A stretch of 7,977 nucleotides of DNA from SZUA-254 sp035292425 (lineage in GTDB: Bacteria; Bacteroidota; Ignavibacteria; UBA10030; SZUA-254): the NCBI GenBank assembly GCA_035292425.1, contig DATDQD010000306.1, positions 1 to 7,977 of the forward strand, written 5' to 3'. How positions within the stretch are numbered: position 1 is the stretch's first letter; each line of letters opens with the position of its first letter. Shown here piece after piece: positions 1 through 5,229 of this stretch. Below the pieces are notes generated by a model. It saw nothing but the letters and a program-made list of their open reading frames with translations, was not told the origin of the DNA and did no database searches. Made by a program: the position numbers and the translations under genes.

Positions 1-38
1 GGCAGCGGTTGTCCCCGATGAATGACGGAACCTGAGTC

Positions 39-905
39 ATGAAAATTTCGTCTTTCCTTGTACCGCCAGAGAAGAATATCGCCCTCAAAGAATGGGCGAC
101 AACGGTCAAACCCCTCTACTCCTCCAAGGACGACTACGAACGCATCCTCGACAAACACACGGAGAAACTCAGCAAACTCCAGAACGTCCTCTACGCCGAC
201 GACCGCTATGCGCTCCTGGTGATCTTCCAGGCGATGGACGCCGCGGGGAAGGACGGGGCGATCAGGCACGTGATGAGCGGCCTCAACCCGCAGGGGTGCC
301 AGGTCTTTAGTTTTAAACACCCGAGCGCCACCGACCTCGACCACGACTTCCTCTGGCGCACGACCGCCTGCCTCCCCGAACGCGGCTGCATCGGCATCTT
401 CAACCGGTCGTATTACGAAGAGGTGCTCATCGTCCGCGTCCATCCGGAGATCCTCCAGAGTCAGAAAATACCCGACCTGCCCACGGACCCCGACAAGATC
501 TGGAAGTCGAGGTACCGCTCCATCGTCGACCAGGAACACCACCTCTACAAGAACGGCACCCGGATCGTGAAGTTCTTCCTCCACATTTCAAAGGAGGAAC
601 AGCGCAAGAGGTTTATCGATAGAATCGACGACCCGGACAAAAACTGGAAGTTCAGCGCGGCCGACGTGGAAGAGCGGAAATACTGGAAGGAGTACATACA
701 GGCATACGAGGAGTGCCTCTCCGCGACCAGCACCGAGAAGGCCCCCTGGTACGTCGTCCCCGCCGATGACAAGGAGAACGCCCGGCTGATTATATCGGGA
801 ATCCTGCTCGACACCCTCAAGGGCCTCGACCTGAAGTACCCCGGGGTGAGCGACGAGAAGAAGAAGGAGTTGGGGGAAATCAGGAAGGGGTTGGAGGGGG
901 AGTGA
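39..905 (+). CDS. ppk2: Polyphosphate kinase 2 (PPK2 family), polyphosphate:nucleotide phosphotransferase
   Basis: The 288-residue product is a single-domain PPK2. This cytosolic P-loop kinase moves phosphate between inorganic polyphosphate and nucleotides. Visible motifs are a Walker A loop MDAAGKDG (residues 66-73), a Walker B region IGIFNRSYYEEVL (118-130) and the lid segment R191-x3-R195...DDPDKNWKFSAADVEER (197-213) with the usual basic and aromatic residues. Length and motif order match intact single-domain members, and no key residue is missing. The short, single-domain form suggests an ADP/AMP-phosphorylating class, but class and direction (nucleotide synthesis or polyphosphate synthesis) cannot be fixed by eye. 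The ATG at 39 gives the expected N-terminus, although the upstream Shine-Dalgarno is weak (GGAA near 28). The gene ends in a run of charged residues whose coding DNA is duplicated at 3450-3534. An intrinsic terminator follows, so it is probably transcribed apart from the downstream nuclease. Confidence 0.96.
   Translation: MKISSFLVPPEKNIALKEWATTVKPLYSSKDDYERILDKHTEKLSKLQNVLYADDRYALLVIFQAMDAAGKDGAIRHVMSGLNPQGCQVFSFKHPSATDLDHDFLWRTTACLPERGCIGIFNRSYYEEVLIVRVHPEILQSQKIPDLPTDPDKIWKSRYRSIVDQEHHLYKNGTRIVKFFLHISKEEQRKRFIDRIDDPDKNWKFSAADVEERKYWKEYIQAYEECLSATSTEKAPWYVVPADDKENARLIISGILLDTLKGLDLKYPGVSDEKKKELGEIRKGLEGE
816..900 (+). repeat. Direct repeat copy 1: 3' end of intact ppk2
   Basis: These 85 bases encode the C-terminal tail of ppk2 (about LKGLDLKYPGV through KGLEG). 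They align without gaps to 3450-3534, 2,634 bases downstream, with 7 mismatches (about 92% identity). Identity stops at the ppk2 stop codon on one side and abruptly at base 816 on the other. The two copies bracket the nuclease gene and the AbiE relic. Confidence 0.9.
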
Positions 906-967
906 AGATTAAACGAGGTATTGACCCTATTACGTAGGACAGCGATAAAGCGTACAATCTATCGCAG

Positions 968-1003
968 ATGAACAAATCTCTCGGGATTTGTTCATTTTTT
1001 TTT
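968..1003 (+). terminator. Intrinsic (Rho-independent) terminator of ppk2
   Basis: A perfect 11-bp stem (ATGAACAAATC at 968-978, GATTTGTTCAT at 985-995) closes a 6-nt loop (TCTCGG). A run of nine T follows at 995-1003. There is no T run on the opposite strand, so it works for + strand transcripts, that is, for ppk2. It insulates the downstream accessory genes from ppk2 transcription. A smaller dyad, GCGATA/TATCGC at 942-965, lies just upstream. Confidence 0.92.
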
Positions 1004-1070
1004 GGGGGCAACCGCCATTCGTCGTAGTGATTTGAACTATCATGCGGAGTAAAAAGCATTGAAACCGATA

Positions 1071-1077
1071 AAAGGAG
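1071..1077 (+). promoter_or_regulatory. Shine-Dalgarno that decides the nuclease start
   Basis: AAAGGAG lies 5 nt before the ATG at 1083. The alternative TTG at 1059 is upstream of this site and has no comparable site of its own, so translation most likely begins at 1083. Confidence 0.7.
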
Positions 1078-1082
1078 CATCG

Positions 1083-2135
1083 ATGATAGGCATCGAGTCG
1101 TTGTATTCACGAATCAAGTCCATCATTGAAGAGGCTCGTACGAATGTCCTTCGTACCGTCAACACGGAGATGGTAAGAGCGTACTGGCTCATAGGGAGAG
1201 AACTCGTCGAGGTGCAGCAGAAGGGTAAAGGGCGGGCCCCGTATGGCAAGGAGTTGCTCGGATCGCTTGCGGATCGACTTCACGGTGAATTTGGAAAGGG
1301 GTTTACATCAACCAATCTTAAATATATGCGGCTGTTATTCCTTACCTATCCGCGCCTTCTCTCAGATAAAAAAGGTCACGCAGTGCGTGACGAATCGGCC
1401 CCAGTGGGGATCTTAAATCCCAATCTCGCCTGGACACATTATCGTTTGCTGACAAAAATTGATTCATCCGTCGCCCGGTCGTTTTACGAAATTGAGGCGA
1501 CGAAAAACCGTTGGTCGTCCCGTGAGTTAGATCGGCAAATGAATAGCTTGTTGTATGAGCGGCTTGCAAAGAGCCGCCAGAAGAAGGAGGTGCTCGCGCT
1601 TGCCCGGAGGGGGCAGGAAATCCAAAAACCTGAGGATGCGATAAAAGATCCCTTCGTGCTCGAATTTCTTAAGATACCCGAAACACCCCGGCTGGTCGAA
1701 TCGAAGCTCGAGGAAGCGCTGCTGAATAATCTCCAACAATTTCTGCTTGAATTAGGAAGGGGGTTTTCTTTTATCGACCGTCAACAGCGGCTCACATTGG
1801 ATGGGGATCATTTTTATGTCGATCTCGTCTTCTACCATGCAATCCTGAAGTGCTACGTGCTCATCGATCTTAAAGTTACGAAGCTGATGCATGGCGATCT
1901 CGGGCAAATGCAGTTGTACGTCAATTATTACGACGAGCATCGCCGAACCGAAGGAGATAATCCCACGGTCGGACTTATTCTTTGTACTGACAAGAACGAG
2001 GCTGTAGTCCGATACATGCTTGGCAAGGGGAATCGGCGGATCTTTGTGAGTCGATACAAATTGCATCTCCCGACCGAAGAAGAGCTCATCAGGGAACTCC
2101 GGCGTGAATTATCGGCGATGAGTAAACCCCGCTGA
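1083..2135 (+). CDS. DUF1016/YhcG-family PD-(D/E)xK nuclease
   Basis: The product is a 350-residue protein of the DUF1016 (YhcG) family. An N-terminal alpha-helical DUF1016 domain (about residues 1-160; YWLIGRELVE near 34-43, YGKELLGSLADRL near 54-66, FTSTNLKYMRLLF near 74-86) precedes a C-terminal PD-(D/E)xK nuclease domain (about 200-335). The putative catalytic core is D247 in FYVDLVFYH and D262-L-K264 in VLIDLKVTK, where most relatives have E-L-K. The conserved GQMQLYVNYYD follows at 274-284. The family is often found in defence islands and near restriction-modification genes, but its role is poorly defined. The ATG at 1083 is preferred over a TTG at 1059 because AAAGGAG (1071-1077) sits 5 nt upstream. 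No methyltransferase or specificity subunit accompanies it. Base composition is lower in GC than ppk2 or the ATPase gene, which supports acquisition by transfer. Confidence 0.9.
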   Translation: MIGIESLYSRIKSIIEEARTNVLRTVNTEMVRAYWLIGRELVEVQQKGKGRAPYGKELLGSLADRLHGEFGKGFTSTNLKYMRLLFLTYPRLLSDKKGHAVRDESAPVGILNPNLAWTHYRLLTKIDSSVARSFYEIEATKNRWSSRELDRQMNSLLYERLAKSRQKKEVLALARRGQEIQKPEDAIKDPFVLEFLKIPETPRLVESKLEEALLNNLQQFLLELGRGFSFIDRQQRLTLDGDHFYVDLVFYHAILKCYVLIDLKVTKLMHGDLGQMQLYVNYYDEHRRTEGDNPTVGLILCTDKNEAVVRYMLGKGNRRIFVSRYKLHLPTEEELIRELRRELSAMSKPR

Positions 2136-2147
2136 CTGGTTGGGGGG

Positions 2148-2193
2148 ATTGACATCCTCCTTTGCCCGTGGGACTCCTCAGGAGTATTCCCAA
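2148..2193 (+). mobile_element. Possible IS200/IS605-type element end (hairpin), no transposase present
   Basis: The sequence contains ATTGACATCCTCC (2148-2160), then a hairpin with ACTCCT (2173-2178) and AGGAGT (2180-2185), then ATTCCCAA. A pattern of TTGACATCCTCC, then a hairpin, then GGATTCC is one I associate with subterminal ends of IS200/IS605 (tnpA/tnpB) elements. The match is by eye and partial. No tnpA or tnpB coding sequence is visible in the window, so at most this is a solitary end or relic. It could instead be an ordinary hairpin after the nuclease gene. Confidence 0.3.
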
Positions 2194-2194
2194 T

Positions 2195-2248
2195 CTGTCC
2201 TTCTAAAAAGGACAGGTTTTGAAAGATCTGTCCTTGTAATAAGGCTGG
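2195..2248 (+). promoter_or_regulatory. Two tandem TGTCCTT dyads upstream of the AbiE relic (putative operators)
   Basis: Dyad A is CTGTCCTT (2195-2202), a 5-nt spacer, then AAGGACAG (2208-2215): a perfect 8-bp inverted repeat. Dyad B repeats CTGTCCTT (2228-2235), a 5-nt spacer, then AAGGCTGG (2241-2248), with the right arm only partly conserved. The centres (2205 and 2238) are 33 nt apart, about three helical turns. Intact AbiEi antitoxins are known to autorepress by binding inverted repeats in their own promoters, so an operator is the simplest reading. A dyad pair with the same geometry lies at 3577-3630. Confidence 0.65.
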
Positions 2249-2266
2249 AAATCACACCTCCCTTGA

Positions 2267-2734
2267 CTTTCACCCCTGAAGAAGAAAAACAATCCGCGTC
2301 CGAGGGTCCTGGGGGTCCAATACCAGATCGTGACACTGAACGAACGAAAATATTTCGGTCATGTAAAGGAGTGGCGTAACGGTAAGGCCGTCTTTGTTTC
2401 CGAAAGGGAAAAGACCCTGATCGATTGTGCCGATGACGTCGAACGCGCCGGCGGAATTGAAGAATTCTCGAAGGCGGTCAAAGCCGCCGCGCCGGAGATC
2501 TCGTGGAAAAAGCTGAACGAGTATGCGGGGCGATTTCCGAACCGGGCCGTCGTGAAACGGTTGGGTTTTCTCCTCGAGACCCTTGTGCCCGGCCTGGCGC
2601 AGGAGGGGCGCAGTGTTCTTGCCGGGTGGCAGCGTGAACTGAGCGCCGGGGTCGTTCCGCTTCAACCGTCCAGAAAAAAAGGCGGTAAGACGGTTACCCG
2701 CTGGCGAATCCGGGTGAATGCTGAGATTGGATGA
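2267..2734 (+). pseudogene. AbiEi-family type IV antitoxin, N-terminally truncated
   Basis: The reading frame is open from 2267 (a TGA lies at 2264-2266) to the stop at 2732-2734. It encodes the C-terminal part of an AbiEi-type antitoxin: LGVQYQIVTLNERKYFG, then AVFVSEREKTLIDC, then AGGIEEFSKAV, then LGFLLETLVPG. In intact family members this follows an N-terminal winged-helix DNA-binding domain and linker of roughly 100 or more residues. Only about 130 non-coding bases separate the nuclease stop from this frame, so that domain is absent rather than frameshifted. A GTG at 2330 could start a 134-residue product (KYFG at residues 8-11), but family-like residues extend upstream of it, so the GTG is probably not the original start. 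The stop overlaps the toxin ATG (ATGA, 2731-2734), as expected for a coupled antitoxin-toxin operon. Without the DNA-binding half, autorepression should be lost. The remaining domain might still act on a toxin. Confidence 0.8.
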
Positions 2735-3403
2735 TCGACCAGGGCGAGATCCGCCGGATTGCGGGATCTCTCGGGATTGACCCGGGCGTCATCGACCACG
2801 ACTATGTGCTCGGTTGCTTTCTTCAATTTCTCAGCCTGGAGGATGAGGTTCGGGGACACTGGGGATTCAAGGGGGGTACGGCCCTCGCGAAATGCCATTT
2901 CACCGAATATCGCTTCTCCGAGGACCTGGATTTCACGTGCCTGGAGGCGATCACAGGTGAGGCGTTGCTGCGAACCACCGACAGGGCGAAGATGGGCATG
3001 CAGGACGCTGTCGGCGTACGGACAGGGGGGCAGGCCACGGTTATCGACGTCATCCGGGACGACTACGGCCTTGAATCTTTCGAAGCGGGAGAAATTGCGC
3101 GCTTTATCGGGTCAGCGGAGGTACGCGATCGCGCGCGACCTCTACGACATCCGGTTTCTTTCGGATGCGTCTGTGCGTATAGCGGACGTCCTCGGTGCTT
3201 TTGCGAAGAAATGGGCCGTCAAGGTAATGGATGTGCGAAATATCGATCTCGTGACTATCGAACAGCGAAAATCTGAATACGAGACGAATTGGACGAATAA
3301 TCTCGAATATCTTATTCCGGATAACCTCAAGGTGCCATTTGAAGACGCCTGGGCGGTATCAATCGACCTGCTAGGAAAGGCCGTCGGCGAGGGTGTTTCC
3401 TAG
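2731..3403 (+). pseudogene. AbiEii/AbiGii-family nucleotidyltransferase toxin, frameshifted and internally shortened
   Basis: The N-terminal half (frame from ATG 2731) has the nucleotidyltransferase signature: HDYVLGCFLQFL, FKGGTALAKCHF (46-57), then YRFSEDLDFT (60-69), giving the GG-T and S-E-D-L-D active-site motifs. The C-terminal half continues in another frame as EKLRAL, then RYAIARDLYDIRFL, and ends at the TAG at 3401-3403. Removing one G from the GGG at 3087-3089 joins the halves as LESFEAEKLRAL, the usual run-in to the conserved EKL helix. Fewer than 50 residues separate SEDLDFT from EKLRAL, well short of the family norm, and VIDVIRDD runs straight into YGLESFEA, so an in-frame deletion is likely as well. 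The restored product would be about 223 residues. Intact relatives work with AbiEi as a toxin that transfers nucleotides to RNA targets. Here the toxin is almost certainly inactive, unless the frameshift is a sequencing error. Confidence 0.85.
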
Positions 3404-3414
3404 TCACTAATGGA

Positions 3415-3437
3415 TTGTGCAGACAGTGTCTGCACAA
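3415..3437. repeat. Perfect palindrome, 11-bp arms around one base
   Basis: TTGTGCAGACA (3415-3425) and TGTCTGCACAA (3427-3437) are exact reverse complements around G3426. The palindrome begins 12 nt after the toxin stop and ends 12 nt before the ppk2 fragment. No T run follows, so it is not a standard intrinsic terminator. It could be an mRNA-end hairpin, a protein-binding site, or a mark of the junction. Confidence 0.8.
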
Positions 3438-3449
3438 ACTGGTACTTCA

Positions 3450-3534
3450 CTCAAGGGCCTCGACCTGCGCTACCCCGGGGTGAGCGAGGAGAAGAAGAGG
3501 GTGTTGGGGGAGATCAGGAAGGGGTTGGAGGGGG
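3450..3534 (+). pseudogene. Detached 3' fragment of a ppk2 gene (direct repeat copy 2)
   Basis: These 85 bases match 816-900 in intact ppk2 at 78 positions without gaps and would encode LKGLDLRYPGVSEEKKRVLGE and the rest of the tail. Differences include AAG to CGC (Lys to Arg, three changes in one codon), Asp to Glu, Lys to Arg and one synonymous change. This looks like divergence between functional coding copies rather than decay after a recent duplication. Nothing else of ppk2 precedes it, and the stop codon is not preserved (GGGGGG ATTTT replaces GGGGG AGTGA). It is either a remnant of a second ppk2 or the far end left by an insertion into the ppk2 3' end. Confidence 0.88.
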
Positions 3535-3576
3535 GGATTTTCCGTTGTCCTCTAAATTTACCGAATTCAGCAATAT

Positions 3577-3630
3577 CAGTCCTTTTAATAAGGACACATT
3601 AGCGCTAAGGTGTCCTTGATTAAATGACAC
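3577..3630 (+). promoter_or_regulatory. Two tandem TGTCCTT dyads upstream of the ATPase gene (putative operators)
   Basis: Dyad A is CAGTCCTT (3577-3584), 5 nt, AAGGACAC (3590-3597), with a perfect GTCCTT/AAGGAC core. Dyad B is GTGTCCTT (3610-3617), 5 nt, AATGACAC (3623-3630), a repeat with one mismatch. The centres (3587 and 3620) are 33 nt apart, exactly as at 2195-2248. A degenerate extra half-site, TTGTCCT, occurs at 3545-3551, 32 nt before the dyad A core. The position, 20 to 70 nt before the ATPase start, fits a promoter operator. Confidence 0.65.
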
Positions 3631-3646
3631 ATTATTGTTAGATTTG
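3616..3646 (+). promoter_or_regulatory. Possible Bacteroidota-type promoter of the ATPase gene
   Basis: TAGATTTG (3639-3646) matches the TAnnTTTG -7 consensus of Bacteroidota, and TTG (3616-3618) lies 20 nt upstream where the -33 element would be. Dyad B overlaps this promoter, which fits repression. Transcription would begin within a few bases of the ATG at 3650, so the mRNA would be leaderless or nearly so. This is a motif match only, and the lineage is itself inferred. Confidence 0.3.
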
Positions 3647-3649
3647 GGC

Positions 3650-4969
3650 ATGACACTGCATCCCATACTACACGAAAAATTGAATCTGGCGGTAGCCCGG
3701 TCAGCTGAGCAGAAGTTCACCCCCCGGGACGTCCGTTTACCCGCCATCCAGGGCAAGGTCCACGCAGTGATCGGGATGCGACGCTCCGGAAAAACCACGT
3801 TCCTCCGCCAGCTCCGCGCCAAACGCCTGAAGAAACTCTCCCCGGAACGCGCCGTTTATATCAGTTTTGACGACGATCGGCTCCTCGAGCTGCCGCCGGG
3901 CCAGTTGAGTCAGCTGATGGAGGAGTACTACCGCCGGTATCCGGAGCTCCGCGGGAAAGAGACGGTCTACTGGTTCCTCGACGAAATCCAACTCGTCGAG
4001 GGATGGGAGCGGTTTGTGCGACGCGTGATCGATTCGGAGCGGATCGAAATCGTGGTGTCGGGATCCTCGGCCCGGATGCTGAGTCGTGAAATCCATACGT
4101 CGCTTCGCGGCCGCAGCATGGAGACCGTCATCCGTCCGTTCAGTTTCCGCGAGTTCCTCCGCCATCGTGATGAGGAGCCGCTGAAGCCGGTGGAGAGGTT
4201 GACTCCCACCGAACGCTCCATGGTCGAAAAGCGATTCCGTGAATACCTGCGGGAGGGAGGGTTCCCGGAAGCCCAGGGGCTGTCAACCAACCTGCGCGTG
4301 GAACTCCTGCAGGGCTATGTAAGCAGTGTTCTCTTCCGCGACATCGTGGAGCGCTTCGGCGTGACCCGGGTGAGCGCCCTGAAATGGCTGATGCGGCATT
4401 GTTTGCGCAATCCGGGCGGGGCGTTAAGTCTTCACCGCTTCTACCAGGACCTTCGGGCGCAGGGCCATGCGGTATCCAAGGATGCCCTGCACGCGATGTT
4501 CGGCTATTTGAACGACGCCTTCCTCGTGAGTGCGGTACCTCTCTCCGCCGAATCGGAACGGAAACGGAACTCCAACCCGAGGAAAGTTTATCCGGTCGAT
4601 ACCGGGTTGATCCAGGCATTCGACGCATCCGGACGTACGAATGAGGGGCATGCGCTGGAAACCGTCGTTCTCACCGAACTTGAGCGGTCCAAAGCGGAGG
4701 TGGGATACGTGAAAACACGCTCGGGGTTCGAAGTGGATTTCCATGCCCGGTTTCCGGACGGGAGGGAGGAGCTGATCCAGGTGTGCGCCGATCTTGCCTC
4801 GCCCGGGACACGGGAGAGGGAGTTGCGGGCGTTGGAGGAGGCATCGGCGGAATATCCCCGCGCCTCGAGACGGCTACTGCTCCTGGATCGGGATCTGACG
4901 CTGACCCTGGAAGACCGGAAGATCGCCATCCAGCCTGTCTATGAGTGGCTGTTGGGGGAGAAAGCCTGA
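3650..4969 (+). CDS. AAA ATPase with DUF4143 C-terminal domain
   Basis: The product is a 439-residue ATPase of the widespread AAA/DUF4143 family. The N-terminal P-loop domain carries Walker A GMRRSGKTT (42-50), Walker B VYWFLDEIQ (106-114, D111/E112), a sensor-like VVSGSSARML (135-144) and LRGRS (152-156). Residues 240-297 look like a winged-helix segment. The C-terminal DUF4143 region has a PD-(D/E)xK-like fold: EVDFHARF (361-368), then ELIQVCADL (374-382). Gln-Val-Cys stands where a nuclease would have E-x-K, a common family variant that implies no nuclease activity. Length matches intact members. The cellular role of this family is unsettled. The ATG at 3650 is chosen over a TTG at 3635. 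Neither has a good Shine-Dalgarno, and upstream sequence is occupied by the dyads. No partner gene is adjacent: about 260 bases separate it from the cytochrome gene. Confidence 0.9.
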   Translation: MTLHPILHEKLNLAVARSAEQKFTPRDVRLPAIQGKVHAVIGMRRSGKTTFLRQLRAKRLKKLSPERAVYISFDDDRLLELPPGQLSQLMEEYYRRYPELRGKETVYWFLDEIQLVEGWERFVRRVIDSERIEIVVSGSSARMLSREIHTSLRGRSMETVIRPFSFREFLRHRDEEPLKPVERLTPTERSMVEKRFREYLREGGFPEAQGLSTNLRVELLQGYVSSVLFRDIVERFGVTRVSALKWLMRHCLRNPGGALSLHRFYQDLRAQGHAVSKDALHAMFGYLNDAFLVSAVPLSAESERKRNSNPRKVYPVDTGLIQAFDASGRTNEGHALETVVLTELERSKAEVGYVKTRSGFEVDFHARFPDGREELIQVCADLASPGTRERELRALEEASAEYPRASRRLLLLDRDLTLTLEDRKIAIQPVYEWLLGEKA

Positions 4970-5215
4970 GGGGAAACGCGGCACAGGATTTTTGTTTGCT
5001 TCCTGCATCTAAATTATTACCTTCCAGAGTTCCGACGGATCACGCCGGGGCCGGTCATACTGAAAGGTGTTCTTATGGATATCTCCATCTCATACCCATC
5101 GCATCGACCTTTTTTAGCCCGCCGACATTACTCCCCGTACCGCTTCCCGTGTACTTCTGCAGTCCAGGGCGTTCCCCGGAGTGAAGTAAATCTTGCCCGT
5201 GAACCCGAACCAAAC

Positions 5216-5224
5216 AGGAGGAGG
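5216..5224 (+). promoter_or_regulatory. Strong Shine-Dalgarno of the cytochrome gene
   Basis: AGGAGGAGG ends 5 nt before the ATG at 5230, which fixes the start. The gene-free stretch before it (4970-5215) shows no convincing terminator for the ATPase gene, no promoter I would defend, and no repeat. Confidence 0.75.
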
Positions 5225-5229
5225 CAACC

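Noticed and set aside
2140..2379. A 79-codon + strand frame across the dyads and antitoxin start
   Set aside because: It overlaps the operator-like dyads and the real antitoxin frame, and shows no winged-helix or antitoxin signature, so it is not the missing N-terminus.
3417..3602. A small open frame through the palindrome and ppk2 fragment
   Set aside because: Its only recognisable part is the ppk2 tail. The rest reads through the palindrome and the operator dyads, so it is a relic frame and not a gene.
2195..3630. The TGTCCTT repeats as a CRISPR array
   Set aside because: There are only two units at each of two loci, units are short palindromes with 5-nt cores, and there are no regular spacers or cas genes.
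4140..4628. Open frame of 162 codons on the - strand inside the ATPase gene
   Set aside because: It has a composition-driven Arg/Pro/Ser-rich sequence with no motif. The + strand frame there is a clear ATPase.
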